Of a DNA stretch of 64,000 nt, positions 51,960 to 61,810 are shown in pieces (the stretch's first letter is position 1; the number at the start of each line of letters is the position of its first letter). The notes below the pieces were generated by a model. It searched no databases and was not told where the DNA came from. It saw nothing but the letters and a program-made list of their open reading frames with translations. The DNA is from Nitrospiraceae bacterium (GTDB lineage: Bacteria; Nitrospirota; Nitrospiria; Nitrospirales; Nitrospiraceae). Location: assembly GCA_919902665.1 (NCBI GenBank), contig CAKKRK010000154.1, positions 1-64,000 on the forward strand. Direction: 5' to 3'. The position numbers and the translations under genes were made by a program.

Positions 51960-52793
51960 ATGACCAATCCCTATGTCATCCAGCCGGCGACGATCGTTGA
52001 GAAGATCCGAGAAGCTGAACATATTCATACCTACCGACTGCAGCTGGTTGATGAGGAAGTCAGACGGACATTTCGTTTCAAGGCCGGCCAGTTCAATATG
52101 GTCTATGTGTTTGGCGTCGGCGAAGTGGCGATTTCCATCGTCTCGGACCCGGATGAGCCGGAGTTTCTGAACCATACCATCCGTGCGGTGGGGCGAATCA
52201 CGAAGGCTATCGCCGCTCTCCAATCAGGTGATGTGCTAGGCATTCGTGGCCCCTTCGGACAGGGGTGGCCGCTGGACGAGGCACGTGGGCGTAATGTGGT
52301 GATCGTGACCGGTGGTCTGGGATGTGCCCCAGTGGTAGGAGCCATCGAATACATTTTTAAACGGCGCGAGCAGTATGGCTCTATCAAGATCCTTCACGGC
52401 GTCAAGACTCCACATGACCTGCTCTATCGTGAGCGGTTCGATCAATGGCGGCGCGCTCCCGATACGGAAGTCCTTTTGGCCAGCGGTCAACCGGACAAGA
52501 CCTGGAGTTATCACATCGGTGTGGTGACGGAGTTGTTTGAGGAAGTGGCGATCGATCCCATGAAGAGCATCGTGCTGATGTGCGGACCAGAGATCATGAT
52601 GCGTCTGGGCGTACCCATCTTGATGAGACGGGGCATTCCTGAAACCGCCATCTACCTGTCCCTGGAACGGCACATGGAGTGTGGAATCGGCCTCTGTGGG
52701 CATTGCCAGATGGGTCCGTACTTCTTGTGCAAAGACGGCCCAGTCATGCGGTACGATCGAGTGGCGCAGTGGTTGGGACAGACAGGCGTGTGA
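51960..52793 (+). CDS. hydG: Group 3b hydrogenase FAD/NAD(P)-binding subunit (sulfhydrogenase gamma-like)
   Basis: ATG 51960; FKAGQFNMVYVFGVGEVAISI; VTGGLGCAPV; MECGIGLCGHCQMGPYFLCKDGPV. Confidence 0.92.
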   Translation: MTNPYVIQPATIVEKIREAEHIHTYRLQLVDEEVRRTFRFKAGQFNMVYVFGVGEVAISIVSDPDEPEFLNHTIRAVGRITKAIAALQSGDVLGIRGPFGQGWPLDEARGRNVVIVTGGLGCAPVVGAIEYIFKRREQYGSIKILHGVKTPHDLLYRERFDQWRRAPDTEVLLASGQPDKTWSYHIGVVTELFEEVAIDPMKSIVLMCGPEIMMRLGVPILMRRGIPETAIYLSLERHMECGIGLCGHCQMGPYFLCKDGPVMRYDRVAQWLGQTGV

Positions 52794-52802
52794 GGCGAAG
52801 CC

Positions 52803-53624
52803 ATGTCCAATCCTGAATTGAGGCAGCGGCCAAGACTGGCGGTGATCAAGTTCACCTCCTGCGACGGGTGCCAGCTCAGCATCTTGAATCTTGAGGACGA
52901 CCTGCTGGCATTGGGCCAGGCGTTGGATATCGCCTATTTCCCAGAAGCCTCAAGCGCGATGAATGCGGGCCCATACGACATCGCGCTGGTGGAGGGATCC
53001 ATCACCACGGCAGAGGATGCCCATCGCATTCTGAACGTCCGACAGCAGGCGAAGGTCCTGATCACGATCGGAGCCTGCGCGACAGCCGGCGGCATTCAGG
53101 CGTTGCGCAACTGGGGCGATATCGAGGCGTTTAAACAGGCTGTCTATCCCAGGCCGGACTATATCCAGAGTCTCAGCACCTCCACTCCCATCTCGGAACA
53201 TGTCCACGTGGACTTCGAATTGTGGGGCTGTCCGATCGAGAAGGGCCAACTCCTGCGCGTCATTACAGATCTGGTGGGAGATGTACAGCTTCACCTGCCG
53301 GCTGACAGTGTCTGTCTGGAGTGCAAGCGGCGAGGAAATGTGTGCGTGGTGGTCGCGAAGGGGATGCCTTGTCTTGGGCCGGTGACCAGGACCGGTTGCG
53401 GGGCGATCTGTCCGGCTATGGGGCGGGACTGTTACGGCTGTTTTGGACCAAGCGAAGGCGCACGAAAAGGGCCAGGTCTTCCCCCTAACACGGCCTCCCT
53501 CGCGAGGCACTTCCATGAGGGACTGCACCTGATTCCGGTCGAAGTCCTGCGACGATTTCGTGGTATCAACGGTGCTGTGGACCCCTTTCGGAATGAAAGC
53601 ACGGTTTGGGAGAACAAGGGGTAA
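52803..53624 (+). CDS. hydD: [NiFe] hydrogenase small subunit
   Basis: FTSCDGCQLSILN; GACATAGGIQALRN; GCGAICPAMGRDCYGCFGP. Confidence 0.93.
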   Translation: MSNPELRQRPRLAVIKFTSCDGCQLSILNLEDDLLALGQALDIAYFPEASSAMNAGPYDIALVEGSITTAEDAHRILNVRQQAKVLITIGACATAGGIQALRNWGDIEAFKQAVYPRPDYIQSLSTSTPISEHVHVDFELWGCPIEKGQLLRVITDLVGDVQLHLPADSVCLECKRRGNVCVVVAKGMPCLGPVTRTGCGAICPAMGRDCYGCFGPSEGARKGPGLPPNTASLARHFHEGLHLIPVEVLRRFRGINGAVDPFRNESTVWENKG

Positions 53625-53641
53625 TAGGTGAGGAGTAGAGG

Positions 53642-54958
53642 GTGACGGGCAAAGAAGAGGCGAGGAACACGAGAACGATTGCCGTCGACCTGGTGGCACG
53701 CGTGGAGGGTGAAGGCGCGCTCCGTGTCACCGTGAAAGACGGCACTGTCCAGGACGTAGAACTCAGAATCTTCGAGCCACCCAGGTTTTTCGAAGCTTTC
53801 TTGCAGGGACGGCATTACAGCGAAGTGCCAGACATCGTCGCGCGGATCTGCGGGATTTGCCCGGTGGCGTATCAGATGAGCGCAGTCCATGCGATCGAGC
53901 AGATTTTTGGCCTGCGTATCGAAGGGGCGTTGCGAGACCTGCGGCGGCTCATCTATTGCGGCGAGTGGATCGAAAGCCATGCGCTGCATGTGTACATGCT
54001 CCAGGCGCCAGATTTTCTCGGGTATGCCAGCGGCATTGCGATGGCGAAGGATCATCCGGCTGTGGTGACCCGAGGCTTGCGGCTCAAGAAGGCCGGCAAT
54101 GCGATCATGACGTTGTTGGGCGGCCGTTCCGTGCATCCGGTCTCCGTGAAGGTGGGTGGTTTCTCGCGGGTGCCCCGGCGCAGCGAGCTGGAGGGATTGA
54201 AAGATGAACTTCTGTGGGCGCGCGATGCAGCAATCGAGACGGTGCGCTGGGTCGCAGATTTCGACTATCCCGATTTTATGCCCGACTACACATATGTCGC
54301 GCTTCGTCACCCTGATGAGTACCCCTTCAATGAAGGTCAGATCGTCGCCTCCAGCGGGTTGCAGATCTCGGTCAACGAGTTCGAACAACATTTCACCGAG
54401 CATCAAGTAGCCTATTCCACCGCGCTCCACTGTGCCCTACAAGGCTCGCCCTATCAGGTCGGCCCACTGGCTCGTCTGAACCTGAATCAGGAGCATGTGA
54501 CGCCGTTGGCCAAGCAGGTGCTGGCTGACAGGGAACTGTCGCTCCCGTTGCGGAATCCGTTTCACGGGATCATTGCACGCTCGGTCGAAATCCTCTACGC
54601 GCTGGAAGAATCACTGAGCCTTATCGAACGGTACGAACCTCCACCCTTGCCGGCGCTCCCGGTCGTTGTTCGACCAGGCACTGGCATGGCCTGTACGGAA
54701 GCGCCACGGGGAATTCTCTACCATCGATACCAGGTAGACGGCGACGGTGTGATCCGTGAAGCCAAGATCGTTCCACCGACCTCGCAGAACCAATCTCGTA
54801 TCGAACAGGATCTGCGTCTGTTCATGCCACGCCTGTTGCATCTTCCCGATCAGGAGGTAGCGCTTGCCTGTGAACGGGTCATCCGTTGCTACGATCCCTG
54901 CATTTCCTGCGCGACGCATTTTCTGAATCTGGAGATCACACGGGAAGGGGTAGCGTGA
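53642..54958 (+). CDS. hydA: [NiFe] hydrogenase large subunit
   Basis: [19 protein letters not shown] and C-terminal [21 protein letters not shown]. Confidence 0.94.
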   Translation: MTGKEEARNTRTIAVDLVARVEGEGALRVTVKDGTVQDVELRIFEPPRFFEAFLQGRHYSEVPDIVARICGICPVAYQMSAVHAIEQIFGLRIEGALRDLRRLIYCGEWIESHALHVYMLQAPDFLGYASGIAMAKDHPAVVTRGLRLKKAGNAIMTLLGGRSVHPVSVKVGGFSRVPRRSELEGLKDELLWARDAAIETVRWVADFDYPDFMPDYTYVALRHPDEYPFNEGQIVASSGLQISVNEFEQHFTEHQVAYSTALHCALQGSPYQVGPLARLNLNQEHVTPLAKQVLADRELSLPLRNPFHGIIARSVEILYALEESLSLIERYEPPPLPALPVVVRPGTGMACTEAPRGILYHRYQVDGDGVIREAKIVPPTSQNQSRIEQDLRLFMPRLLHLPDQEVALACERVIRCYDPCISCATHFLNLEITREGVA

Positions 54959-55437
54959 AGAAAGACAGTCCTCATTCATCCGCTATTCGGATCATCGGTC
55001 TTGGTAACGGCATGCGAGGCGACGACGCGGTCGGACTCGTGACGGCTCGCCGGATCCGACAAGAATTCGGTGACAGAGTCGAGGTGATCGAAGCGGAGAT
55101 GGCGGGCATTGACCTTATCGACCTGATGAAAGGTGCGTCCGTCGCGATCCTGATCGATGCAGTGCGCAGTGGGAAGGCTCCTGGCAGCGTCCATCGACTC
55201 GATGCTTCGGTGAGCCCGATCGGTGGACAAGTCTTTCCTCGCTCCAGCCATGCCATCGGGGTCTCGGAGGCGATCGAGCTGGCCCGAGCAATGGACGTCC
55301 TTCCAGCTACCGTCATCGTGTACGGAGTTGAGGTAGGGAATACGGAAATCGGCCAACCGTTGTCGCCCCCTATGGGCGAGGCGTTGGATCAAGTCGTGAA
55401 ACAAATCATCCAGGAATATGAAGCCTGTCATGCATGA
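54955..55437 (+). CDS. Hydrogenase maturation protease
   Basis: [19 protein letters not shown] start overlaps the hydA stop (GTGA). Confidence 0.92.
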   Translation: MKKDSPHSSAIRIIGLGNGMRGDDAVGLVTARRIRQEFGDRVEVIEAEMAGIDLIDLMKGASVAILIDAVRSGKAPGSVHRLDASVSPIGGQVFPRSSHAIGVSEAIELARAMDVLPATVIVYGVEVGNTEIGQPLSPPMGEALDQVVKQIIQEYEACHA

Positions 55438-55783
55438 GTTTCATCTGATGACACAAGTCGTGAAGGCGGTGGGGGACAAGCTGAACGGAACTGAATCCGC
55501 CAGACTATCCGCAGTGCGGCTCAAAGTCAGCGCACTGTCTCACTTGCTGACTCATGATCATTCCGCATTGCAGATGGCGTTTGAGCTGGCTGCTCGTGGC
55601 ACGAAGGCCGAAGGTGCGGCATTGGAAATCATCCCTGTCCCAGGAGAGGCTTGGTGTCCCCGCTGTACTCGAGACACAATGGTTACGGAATCAGAGCATG
55701 TCTGTCCGGTTTGCGGAGATGCGGTGATCGCGAGACCAACAGAACCGGAAGTCGTGCTCCACGAATTGGTAGTCCAGGAATGA
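55430..55783 (+). CDS. hypA: Hydrogenase nickel insertion protein HypA
   Basis: [15 protein letters not shown]...CPVCG zinc site. Confidence 0.9.
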   Translation: MHEFHLMTQVVKAVGDKLNGTESARLSAVRLKVSALSHLLTHDHSALQMAFELAARGTKAEGAALEIIPVPGEAWCPRCTRDTMVTESEHVCPVCGDAVIARPTEPEVVLHELVVQE

Positions 55784-58173
55784 GTGACGCTCTTGCACAG
55801 CGCCTGCGGGTCGAGGTGGAGGGAACGGTGCAAGGTGTGGGTTTCCGCCCGTTCGTCTATCGGCTGGCACGTGAGTTGGGGCTGACCGGGTGGGTTCAGA
55901 ATACAAGAAACGATGTGCTGATCGAAGTAGAAGGGAACTTATCGGTCGTCGAAGAATTTCTCCAGCGGTTGCGCACCGACGCCCCGTCCGCGGCTTCCGT
56001 CGAGACAATGAGCACGACGGTCGTTCCAGTACTCGACGACGCCGGCTTTTCGATTAACCAGAGCGCGGAATCCGGCCAACGAGTCCTTGTCATTCCTCCG
56101 GATCTCGCGACTTGCGCCGACTGTCAGCGTGAGCTCGCCGACCCACACGACCGTCACTTCCGGTATCCATTCCTCACCTGCACACAATGCGGTCCACGCT
56201 ATAGCCTGCTCGCAGCGATTCCGTACGAACGGTCCAATACGACCATGGCTGGGTTCGAACTCTGCTCTGCCTGTTGCACCGAGTTCTCCGCCGAATCAGA
56301 TAGGCGCTTTCATGCGGAACCAATTGCCTGTCCGATCTGCGGGCCAAGCCTATATTTGTGGGATGAGCAGGGCCACGAAACCGCGAAAGATGAAGCAGCC
56401 TTGCAACAGGCAGCGACTTTGCTCGAACAAGGACTTGTCGTCGCGGTGAAAGGGCTGGGTGGATTTCAACTCTGGGTCGATGCGAAATCAGAGGAGGCTG
56501 TCCGGCGCTTACGGGATCGGAAACGAAGGCTGGAGAAGCCCTTCGCCGTGCTGTTCCCGTCCATTGACGCGATCAGAGACTATTGCCTGTTGTCGTCAGA
56601 CGAGGAAGCGCTCCTCTGCTCGCCGCAAGCACCGATCGTCTTAGCCCGCAAGCGGCGAGATGCAGCCCTCACCGATGCCGTGGCGCCGAGCAATCCTTAT
56701 CTGGGTGTGCTGTTGCCAGCAACACCGCTCCATCATCTCTTGATGGCGTCGCTCGGGTGTCCTATGGTTGCCACGAGCGGCAATCGATCCGAAGAACCGA
56801 TTGTGACTGATGAGCGAGAAGCCTTGGTTCGACTGAAAGGGATCGCCGATGCACTGCTCGTGCATGACCGGCCGATCGCGAGGCCGGTCGATGATTCGGT
56901 GGTGCTGGTGGTTCCCGGAAAAGTTCAGTCGGTGGATGGGGAACAAAAGGAAAAACCAAGAGCTGATGTGATGATCCTTCGGCGCGCGCGAGGCTATGTG
57001 CCTCTAGCCATCCGCTGGAATGATGTTCTGGCAAGTGGAGTGCAGGGTCCTATCCTTGCCCTGGGCGGACACCTGAAGAACACCGTCGCTCTTCTGACAG
57101 GCAATCGTGTCGTGCTCAGCCAACATCTCGGAGATCTTTCTACCCTGGAAGCGGACAGGGCTTTCCGACAGGCTGTCGAGGATCTCCGGCAGTTGCTTCA
57201 CGTCACACCACTGGCCATTGCCTGCGATCTGCATCCTGACTATCGCTCGACCAGTTTCGGGCGAGAACTGGCCGCGACCTTGTCCGTCCCGTTAATCCCA
57301 GTACAGCATCACCATGCTCACGTGGCCTCTTGCATGGCGGAACACCAACTTGATGGCGCGGTGCTTGGCATTGCCTGGGATGGGGCCGGCTATGGAGGGG
57401 ACGGCCAGGTGTGGGGAGGAGAATTCTTGATCGCAAGTTACCGGCAGTTCACTCGGTTTGCGTCCCTCAAACCCTTTCGGTTGTTGGGTGGAGAAGCGGC
57501 CATGAAGGAGCCGGGCCGATCCGCCGCCGCTGTCCTGTGGGAACTCATGGGAGAAGAGATGCTGACGCTTTCTCTTTCTTCTTGGAAAGTGACAGCCAAT
57601 CAACGTGCGCAGTTGGCGAGCGTACTCAGATCTGGCGTCGCGTCACCTTGGACGACGAGCATGGGGCGGCTGTTCGACGCCGTGGCATCGCTCACGGGCC
57701 TCTGCCACCAGGCATCCTTTGAAGGGCAGTCGGCCATGGGCGTTCAGTTTGCTGCGGAGCAAGAAGTGGAGGCTGGTGGAGTCACGGTCGAAGGATATCC
57801 AATGGATCTGGTGCCCAGTGATAGTCCAGACACCAAGTGGACGGTCGATTGGCGTCCCATGGTGAGCGCCATGCTGGACGAGCTTCGCCGAGGCTGTCGT
57901 CTTGAGCGCATTGCCGCGCGCTTTCATGTGAGTCTTGCCAACTCGATTGTTCGCGTGGCGCAAGTGGCTGGGTTCCCTCGTGTCGTCCTGACCGGCGGCT
58001 GTTTCCAAAATCGGCTGCTCCTGTCACTCGTGAGACAACAGTTGGAGGCAGCAGGATTTACTGTCTATAGCCATGCGCTGGTTCCACCCAACGACGGTGG
58101 ACTCTCACTTGGGCAGGCCGTGGTTGCTGCTCACCAACTGAAATTGACGGTCGACATGGGAGGGAGAACCTAG
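55780..58173 (+). CDS. hypF: Carbamoyltransferase HypF
   Basis: Acylphosphatase VEGTVQGVGFRPFVYRLA; CADCQRELADPHDRHFRYPFLTCTQCGPR; VQHHHAHVASCMAEH; ATGA overlap with hypA. Confidence 0.95.
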   Translation: MSDALAQRLRVEVEGTVQGVGFRPFVYRLARELGLTGWVQNTRNDVLIEVEGNLSVVEEFLQRLRTDAPSAASVETMSTTVVPVLDDAGFSINQSAESGQRVLVIPPDLATCADCQRELADPHDRHFRYPFLTCTQCGPRYSLLAAIPYERSNTTMAGFELCSACCTEFSAESDRRFHAEPIACPICGPSLYLWDEQGHETAKDEAALQQAATLLEQGLVVAVKGLGGFQLWVDAKSEEAVRRLRDRKRRLEKPFAVLFPSIDAIRDYCLLSSDEEALLCSPQAPIVLARKRRDAALTDAVAPSNPYLGVLLPATPLHHLLMASLGCPMVATSGNRSEEPIVTDEREALVRLKGIADALLVHDRPIARPVDDSVVLVVPGKVQSVDGEQKEKPRADVMILRRARGYVPLAIRWNDVLASGVQGPILALGGHLKNTVALLTGNRVVLSQHLGDLSTLEADRAFRQAVEDLRQLLHVTPLAIACDLHPDYRSTSFGRELAATLSVPLIPVQHHHAHVASCMAEHQLDGAVLGIAWDGAGYGGDGQVWGGEFLIASYRQFTRFASLKPFRLLGGEAAMKEPGRSAAAVLWELMGEEMLTLSLSSWKVTANQRAQLASVLRSGVASPWTTSMGRLFDAVASLTGLCHQASFEGQSAMGVQFAAEQEVEAGGVTVEGYPMDLVPSDSPDTKWTVDWRPMVSAMLDELRRGCRLERIAARFHVSLANSIVRVAQVAGFPRVVLTGGCFQNRLLLSLVRQQLEAAGFTVYSHALVPPNDGGLSLGQAVVAAHQLKLTVDMGGRT

Positions 58174-58174
58174 A

Positions 58175-58420
58175 ATGTGTCTCGCAGTCCCGGGCCGGGT
58201 TCTGAACATCGAAGGTGACCAGCTTCGTATGGCGACGGTATCGTTCGGCGGCGTGACGAAATCCGTTTCATTGGCATTAGTACCGGAAGCAGGGGTGGGT
58301 GACTATGTCATCGTCCATGTCGGGTTTGCGATCAGCAAACTGGATGAGGAAGCCGCACGACGCACGTTGGAGACTTACGCCGACCTGGCTGCCTCGGGAT
58401 CGTCAGATGCGGTGGATTGA
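58175..58420 (+). CDS. hypC: HypC/HybG/HupF chaperone
   Basis: MCLAVPGRVL; GDYVIVHVGFAISKLDEEAA. Confidence 0.93.
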   Translation: MCLAVPGRVLNIEGDQLRMATVSFGGVTKSVSLALVPEAGVGDYVIVHVGFAISKLDEEAARRTLETYADLAASGSSDAVD

Positions 58421-58521
58421 TATCGCGCTGGAAGTAGATACGACTTAGAGAGCATGAAACGGCTGCCTCATGCCCATACAAACGTATGGCTATCTAGGTT
58501 TCTTCGTGTTAACCTTCACCG

Positions 58522-58842
58522 ATGGCGAAGGCCCAATTCGAGTGGGACTCAAAGAAGGATGAAGAAAACCAAGGCAAACATGGAATCTCCTTCACAAAGG
58601 CCCAGTTTGCCTTTGCTGACCCACGCCGCGTGATCGCGGAAGATCTGTCTCATAGCTCAAACGAGCAGCGGCATTACTGTTTTGGCTGGGTCGATGGCGG
58701 AGTCCTGACCGTTCGATTTACGTTTCGCCATGATGTCATTAGGATTTTTGGAGCCGGCTACTGGCGGAAAGGCAGGCGCATCTATGAGCGAGAAAACCAA
58801 GTACACCGACGAACCTCTCGGAGATCTCAGGGTCGTTCCTGA
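58522..58842 (+). CDS. brnT: BrnT-like toxin
   Basis: FEWDSKKDEENQGKHGISFTKAQFAFADPRRV; ISxARxAxRxExxxY-like tail diverged. Confidence 0.85.
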   Translation: MAKAQFEWDSKKDEENQGKHGISFTKAQFAFADPRRVIAEDLSHSSNEQRHYCFGWVDGGVLTVRFTFRHDVIRIFGAGYWRKGRRIYERENQVHRRTSRRSQGRS

Positions 58843-59068
58843 CTTCCTTCCTCGGCCAGAAGAACTGGTCTTTCGGGACGAAGGTGTCAAGGTCACCATT
58901 GCGTTGAGCAAGAGAAGCGTCGAGTTCTTCAAGGGTGAGGCGCGGAAACATCACACGCAGTACCAGCGCATGATCCGGCGGCTGCTCGATGCCTATGCGG
59001 AGCATCATTCGCGCTCTCGAACTTCACGCTCGACTCGAACACGCCCAAAACTAGCGCGCGCCGGGTAA
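58784..59068 (+). CDS. BrnA-like antitoxin
   Basis: MSEKTKYTDEPLGDLRVVPDFLPRPEEL...KVTIALSKRSVEFFKGEARKHHTQYQRMIRRLLDAY; overlaps brnT. Confidence 0.8.
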   Translation: MSEKTKYTDEPLGDLRVVPDFLPRPEELVFRDEGVKVTIALSKRSVEFFKGEARKHHTQYQRMIRRLLDAYAEHHSRSRTSRSTRTRPKLARAG

Positions 59069-59224
59069 CTCCGCAGTCGCGGAAGCAGGCCATGGATCGT
59101 TAAGTCGTAGCATTGGTTAGCTGCCAGACTTCACATTACGCCACGACTGGAATGTCGAAATCGACCACAACCTACTGGAACCCATTGGCTCCCGATCAAC
59201 GGACCCGCTGGACGTCTGGAAGGG

Positions 59225-59509
59225 ATGGCCGAGGAGATCACACTGAGTATCGATACGGTGACGGGCGAATACACCAGGCTGACTCGCTTCTTGCCTGGCG
59301 CTGATACGTCGTCGTTCGGGGGAAAGACCCATGCCTACCCGGAGGAGGTCTTCATTGTCAGCGGGCGGCTGTACGACCAGGCCTTCGATTGCTGGCTTGA
59401 AGCGGGAGACTACGCCAGTCGCCCTCCCGGGGAACGTCATGGTCCGTTTAAGACCGATGTCGGGTGTGTTGTGCTCGAAGTGTCATTCCCCAACAGGGTG
59501 ATGGGCTGA
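59225..59509 (+). CDS. Cupin-domain protein
   Basis: FGGKTHAYPEEVFIVSGRLYDQAFDCWLEAGDYASRPPGERHGPF. Confidence 0.75.
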   Translation: MAEEITLSIDTVTGEYTRLTRFLPGADTSSFGGKTHAYPEEVFIVSGRLYDQAFDCWLEAGDYASRPPGERHGPFKTDVGCVVLEVSFPNRVMG

Positions 59510-59518
59510 AAGAACGGC

Positions 59519-59590
59519 TAATGGGAAAGAACGCGGGGCGTCCGAAACGAGCTGATCGCTCAGCTGAAATTGCACTCTGACCCCCTATTG
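59519..59590. mobile_element. 3'-end remnant of a transposase-like element (copy 1)
   Basis: atgggaaagaacgcggggcgtccgaaacgagctgatcgctcagctgaaattgcactctgacccccta, encodes MGKNAGRPKRADRSAEIAL*; similar to 61720-61775 and 62700-62765. Confidence 0.55.
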
Positions 59591-59612
59591 GGCTTAAACG
59601 AGGAGGAAAGTT

Positions 59613-59930
59613 ATGGATGATAACGACGGGATGTTGTTTGTAGCTCATTGGACGCACACGCCTGAGAATTGCCCGGGAAGAAGTAAAGAGGGAGCCACGA
59701 TGCTCAATGAGTTCTGGGCCAAGCGGGACCTCGCCGCCAAGAAAGGGGTGAAGATCCTGAGTGCCTATGTGGCGGTTACGGAGCATACGTACTACATCAC
59801 CGTTCAGGCCAAGAATTATCAGTCTCTCTTGGAATTTTTCGAACCGTTGGCCCCGACCCAAATCGGCGCAATTCATCCGGTTACGACGATGGATGAATGG
59901 ACGAAGCATATTGATCCGAAGAGAACGTGA
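59613..59930 (+). CDS. DUF3303-like protein
   Basis: MLFVAHWTHTPENCPG...ILSAYVAVTEHTYYITVQAKNYQSLLEFFEPLAPTQIGAIHPVTTMDEW; GAGGAG RBS. Confidence 0.7.
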   Translation: MDDNDGMLFVAHWTHTPENCPGRSKEGATMLNEFWAKRDLAAKKGVKILSAYVAVTEHTYYITVQAKNYQSLLEFFEPLAPTQIGAIHPVTTMDEWTKHIDPKRT

Positions 59931-59933
59931 TGA

Positions 59934-60194
59934 GTGGCTCTTCAAGACGGACATAAATCTGGCAGCGCGGCGCTACAAGATCACGCACGAGGCAGCCGTT
60001 ATGTTGCGGAAGCACTGCGCAAGTGGACGACTCGCGAAAGATTGACGCAGGCACAGGCGGCCAAACGTCTTGGTGTGGTTCAACCGCGCATCTCAGAGAT
60101 CGCGTGCAACAAGGTCGACAAGCTATCCCTCGACTACCTGGTTGGTCTCTGTGCTAAGGCCGGCCTGACTGTCGCTGTCAAATTGGCCGCATAG
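59934..60194 (+). CDS. XRE-family HTH protein (HigA-like)
   Basis: LTQAQAAKRLGVVQPRISEIACNKVDKLSLDYLVGLCAKAGL. Confidence 0.75.
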   Translation: MALQDGHKSGSAALQDHARGSRYVAEALRKWTTRERLTQAQAAKRLGVVQPRISEIACNKVDKLSLDYLVGLCAKAGLTVAVKLAA

Positions 60195-60244
60195 CGATAT
60201 ACTGCATTCAGAGGTCCCGCCCGCCCTCATTATTGAAACGCCAA

Positions 60245-60345
60245 CAATTATGGCGTTATGCTCGGAACGCTCAATGGGGTGTGATGTGGGCGGAACACGG
60301 CATAGTCAGCTCCTATGCGGATCGGCCTATACAGGGCTCGATGCT
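60245..60345. repeat. Degenerate attC-like direct repeat, left copy
   Basis: Shares atggcgttatgctcggaac (19 nt identical) and following ~75 bp with 60905-61000. Confidence 0.55.
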
Positions 60346-60367
60346 ATAGATAACAGAGCAAAATAGT

Positions 60368-60640
60368 ATGCCAACGATTTCCATGTTTTACGGCATTCTC
60401 ATTCGGATGTTCTTTCGAGACATCGAGAAACATCACATGCCACACATCCATGCCGATTACCAAGGCCAAGTAGCAGTGTACTCAATTCCCGACGGAACGC
60501 TTTTGGCCGGTGGTCTGCCCCCGAATAAGCACAAATTGGTTATCGCATGGATTGAGATTCATCAAGAAGATTTGCTGGCTGACTGGGACTTGGCTGTCAA
60601 CGGTAAGACACCTTTTCCAATCAAAGGACTTGATCAATGA
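60368..60640 (+). CDS. DUF4160-family protein
   Basis: MPTISMFYGILIRMFFRDIEKHHMPHIHADYQGQVAVYSIPDG. Confidence 0.88.
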   Translation: MPTISMFYGILIRMFFRDIEKHHMPHIHADYQGQVAVYSIPDGTLLAGGLPPNKHKLVIAWIEIHQEDLLADWDLAVNGKTPFPIKGLDQ

Positions 60641-60894
60641 GAATTGTGGAACTCGAGGCACAACCAAACTGCGTACTCTCCATTGTGGCGGATGATGGCC
60701 GGGTTGGCCGGTTTGATGTCAGCCCTTATCTACAGTATGAGGCGTTCGAGGCGCTTCGAGACGAGACCGAATTTAAGAAGGTCGTCAATGGCGGGTATTT
60801 TGTCGAATGGGATTGTGGGGCCGACTTGTCAGCGGACACGATCGAGGCGCAGTGGCAGGTTGTTGGAAAAGTAACCCGGCAAACAACGGCCTAA
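60637..60894 (+). CDS. DUF2442-family protein
   Basis: YLQYEAFEALRDETEFKKVVNGGYFVEWDCGADLSADTI; ATGA overlap with DUF4160. Confidence 0.88.
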   Translation: MRIVELEAQPNCVLSIVADDGRVGRFDVSPYLQYEAFEALRDETEFKKVVNGGYFVEWDCGADLSADTIEAQWQVVGKVTRQTTA

Positions 60895-60944
60895 CAAATC
60901 GTTCCAATGGCGTTATGCTCGGAACATTCGATGGCGTGTTAGAC
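60889..60944 (+). other. attC-like site
   Basis: GCCTAAC (RYYYAAC) at 60889-60895 and GTTAGAC (GTTRRRY) at 60938-60944, 56 bp apart; internal ATCGTTCC...GGAACATTCGAT partial symmetry; the DUF2442 stop TAA lies within the first core. Confidence 0.55.
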
Positions 60945-61005
60945 GGCAGAAAACGGCACATCCGGCTCTTACGCGGATTGGCCTAAACATTGGTAGATCT
61001 CCCTT

Positions 61006-61485
61006 ATGCCGCAAGTGCATTTCGTACGTTCTCGTGAAGAAGCTGGTTCGACAGCCTTTCGAAAGATTTGGTCTGCAGCAGACGATGCCACATCTATCTT
61101 GGCAGCCCACCTGGTGTCTGAAGCAATGCTTTTCCGATTTATTCAAACTAAAACTGCGAATCCGGAAGCACTCGATTTGGCTCAATGGACTTACTCGGAA
61201 ATACTGGTACTCGTACAAAGTTTGCGCAAGAAATCTTCCAAGGAAGAATGGTTGTGGAAAACCCTGCGATCCTTAAATTCCGTCCGCAATCGTCTTGCGC
61301 ATGATATTGAGACACAACATCTTCCGGAACGAATTGAGAAGATGTATAAGACAGCCGATCGCCACATCGACATTCATGCACCAGGCGCCGATCCCAAAGA
61401 TCGGGAGAATAACAAGCTGAAATATTTTCTGCTAATCCTTTGCGGAGTGGTAAATCAGCTCCAGAATTTAGATGCCGAAATCTAG
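61006..61485 (+). CDS. Hypothetical protein with HEPN-like Rx4H motif
   Basis: LNSVRNRLAHDIE. Confidence 0.55.
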   Translation: MPQVHFVRSREEAGSTAFRKIWSAADDATSILAAHLVSEAMLFRFIQTKTANPEALDLAQWTYSEILVLVQSLRKKSSKEEWLWKTLRSLNSVRNRLAHDIETQHLPERIEKMYKTADRHIDIHAPGADPKDRENNKLKYFLLILCGVVNQLQNLDAEI

Positions 61486-61507
61486 ATGAGATCTGACATT
61501 GAATCAC

Positions 61508-61770
61508 AAAAATGGGGGTCAGAGAACTATTCATCGTCACTTTGGGGACAGCCCGCAGGTGCGAGCAGCGGTATATGCCAATTGGTTGGAGGCCTCGGTG
61601 TCTGATAATGAATGGGATCGCATCCGGAAAGCGACGCAGCAGGGGCGAGTGGTGGGAAGCGACGCCTTCCAAGAAGAGGTTGGCACTCAAGTCGGAAGGC
61701 GATTGATAGGGGAGACGCGGGGGCGTCCGACACGAGCTGACCGCCTCTCTCAGGTTGCACTCTGAGCCCT
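61508..61770. mobile_element. Internally deleted transposase-like element (copy 2)
   Basis: Ends aaatGGGGGTCAGAG ... CTCTGAGCCC inverted; interior encodes EWDRIRKATQQGRVVGSDAFQEEVGTQVGRRLIGETRGRPTRADRLSQVAL, resembling Y1/REP-associated transposase C-termini. Confidence 0.6.
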
Positions 61771-61810
61771 ATGAGTATTGACTTGCACTATTGGCCGGAG
61801 CCACGAACAG

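Noticed and set aside
53857-53900. [14 protein letters not shown], Tyr at the position often His in hydrogenase L1 motifs
   Set aside because: I believe this is typical of group 3b-like large subunits; not treated as an anomaly without alignment.
53432-54430. 332 aa minus ORF opposite the hydrogenase subunits
   Set aside because: Overlaps conserved hydD/hydA coding; no domains recognised.
58470-58490. CCATAC-aaac-GTATGG hairpin after hypC
   Set aside because: Short stem and no T-run; insufficient for a terminator call.
59063-59122. Possible attC after brnA (GGGTAAC ... GTTAGCT)
   Set aside because: Core positions violate RYYYAAC/GTTRRRY and no L-box symmetry was found.
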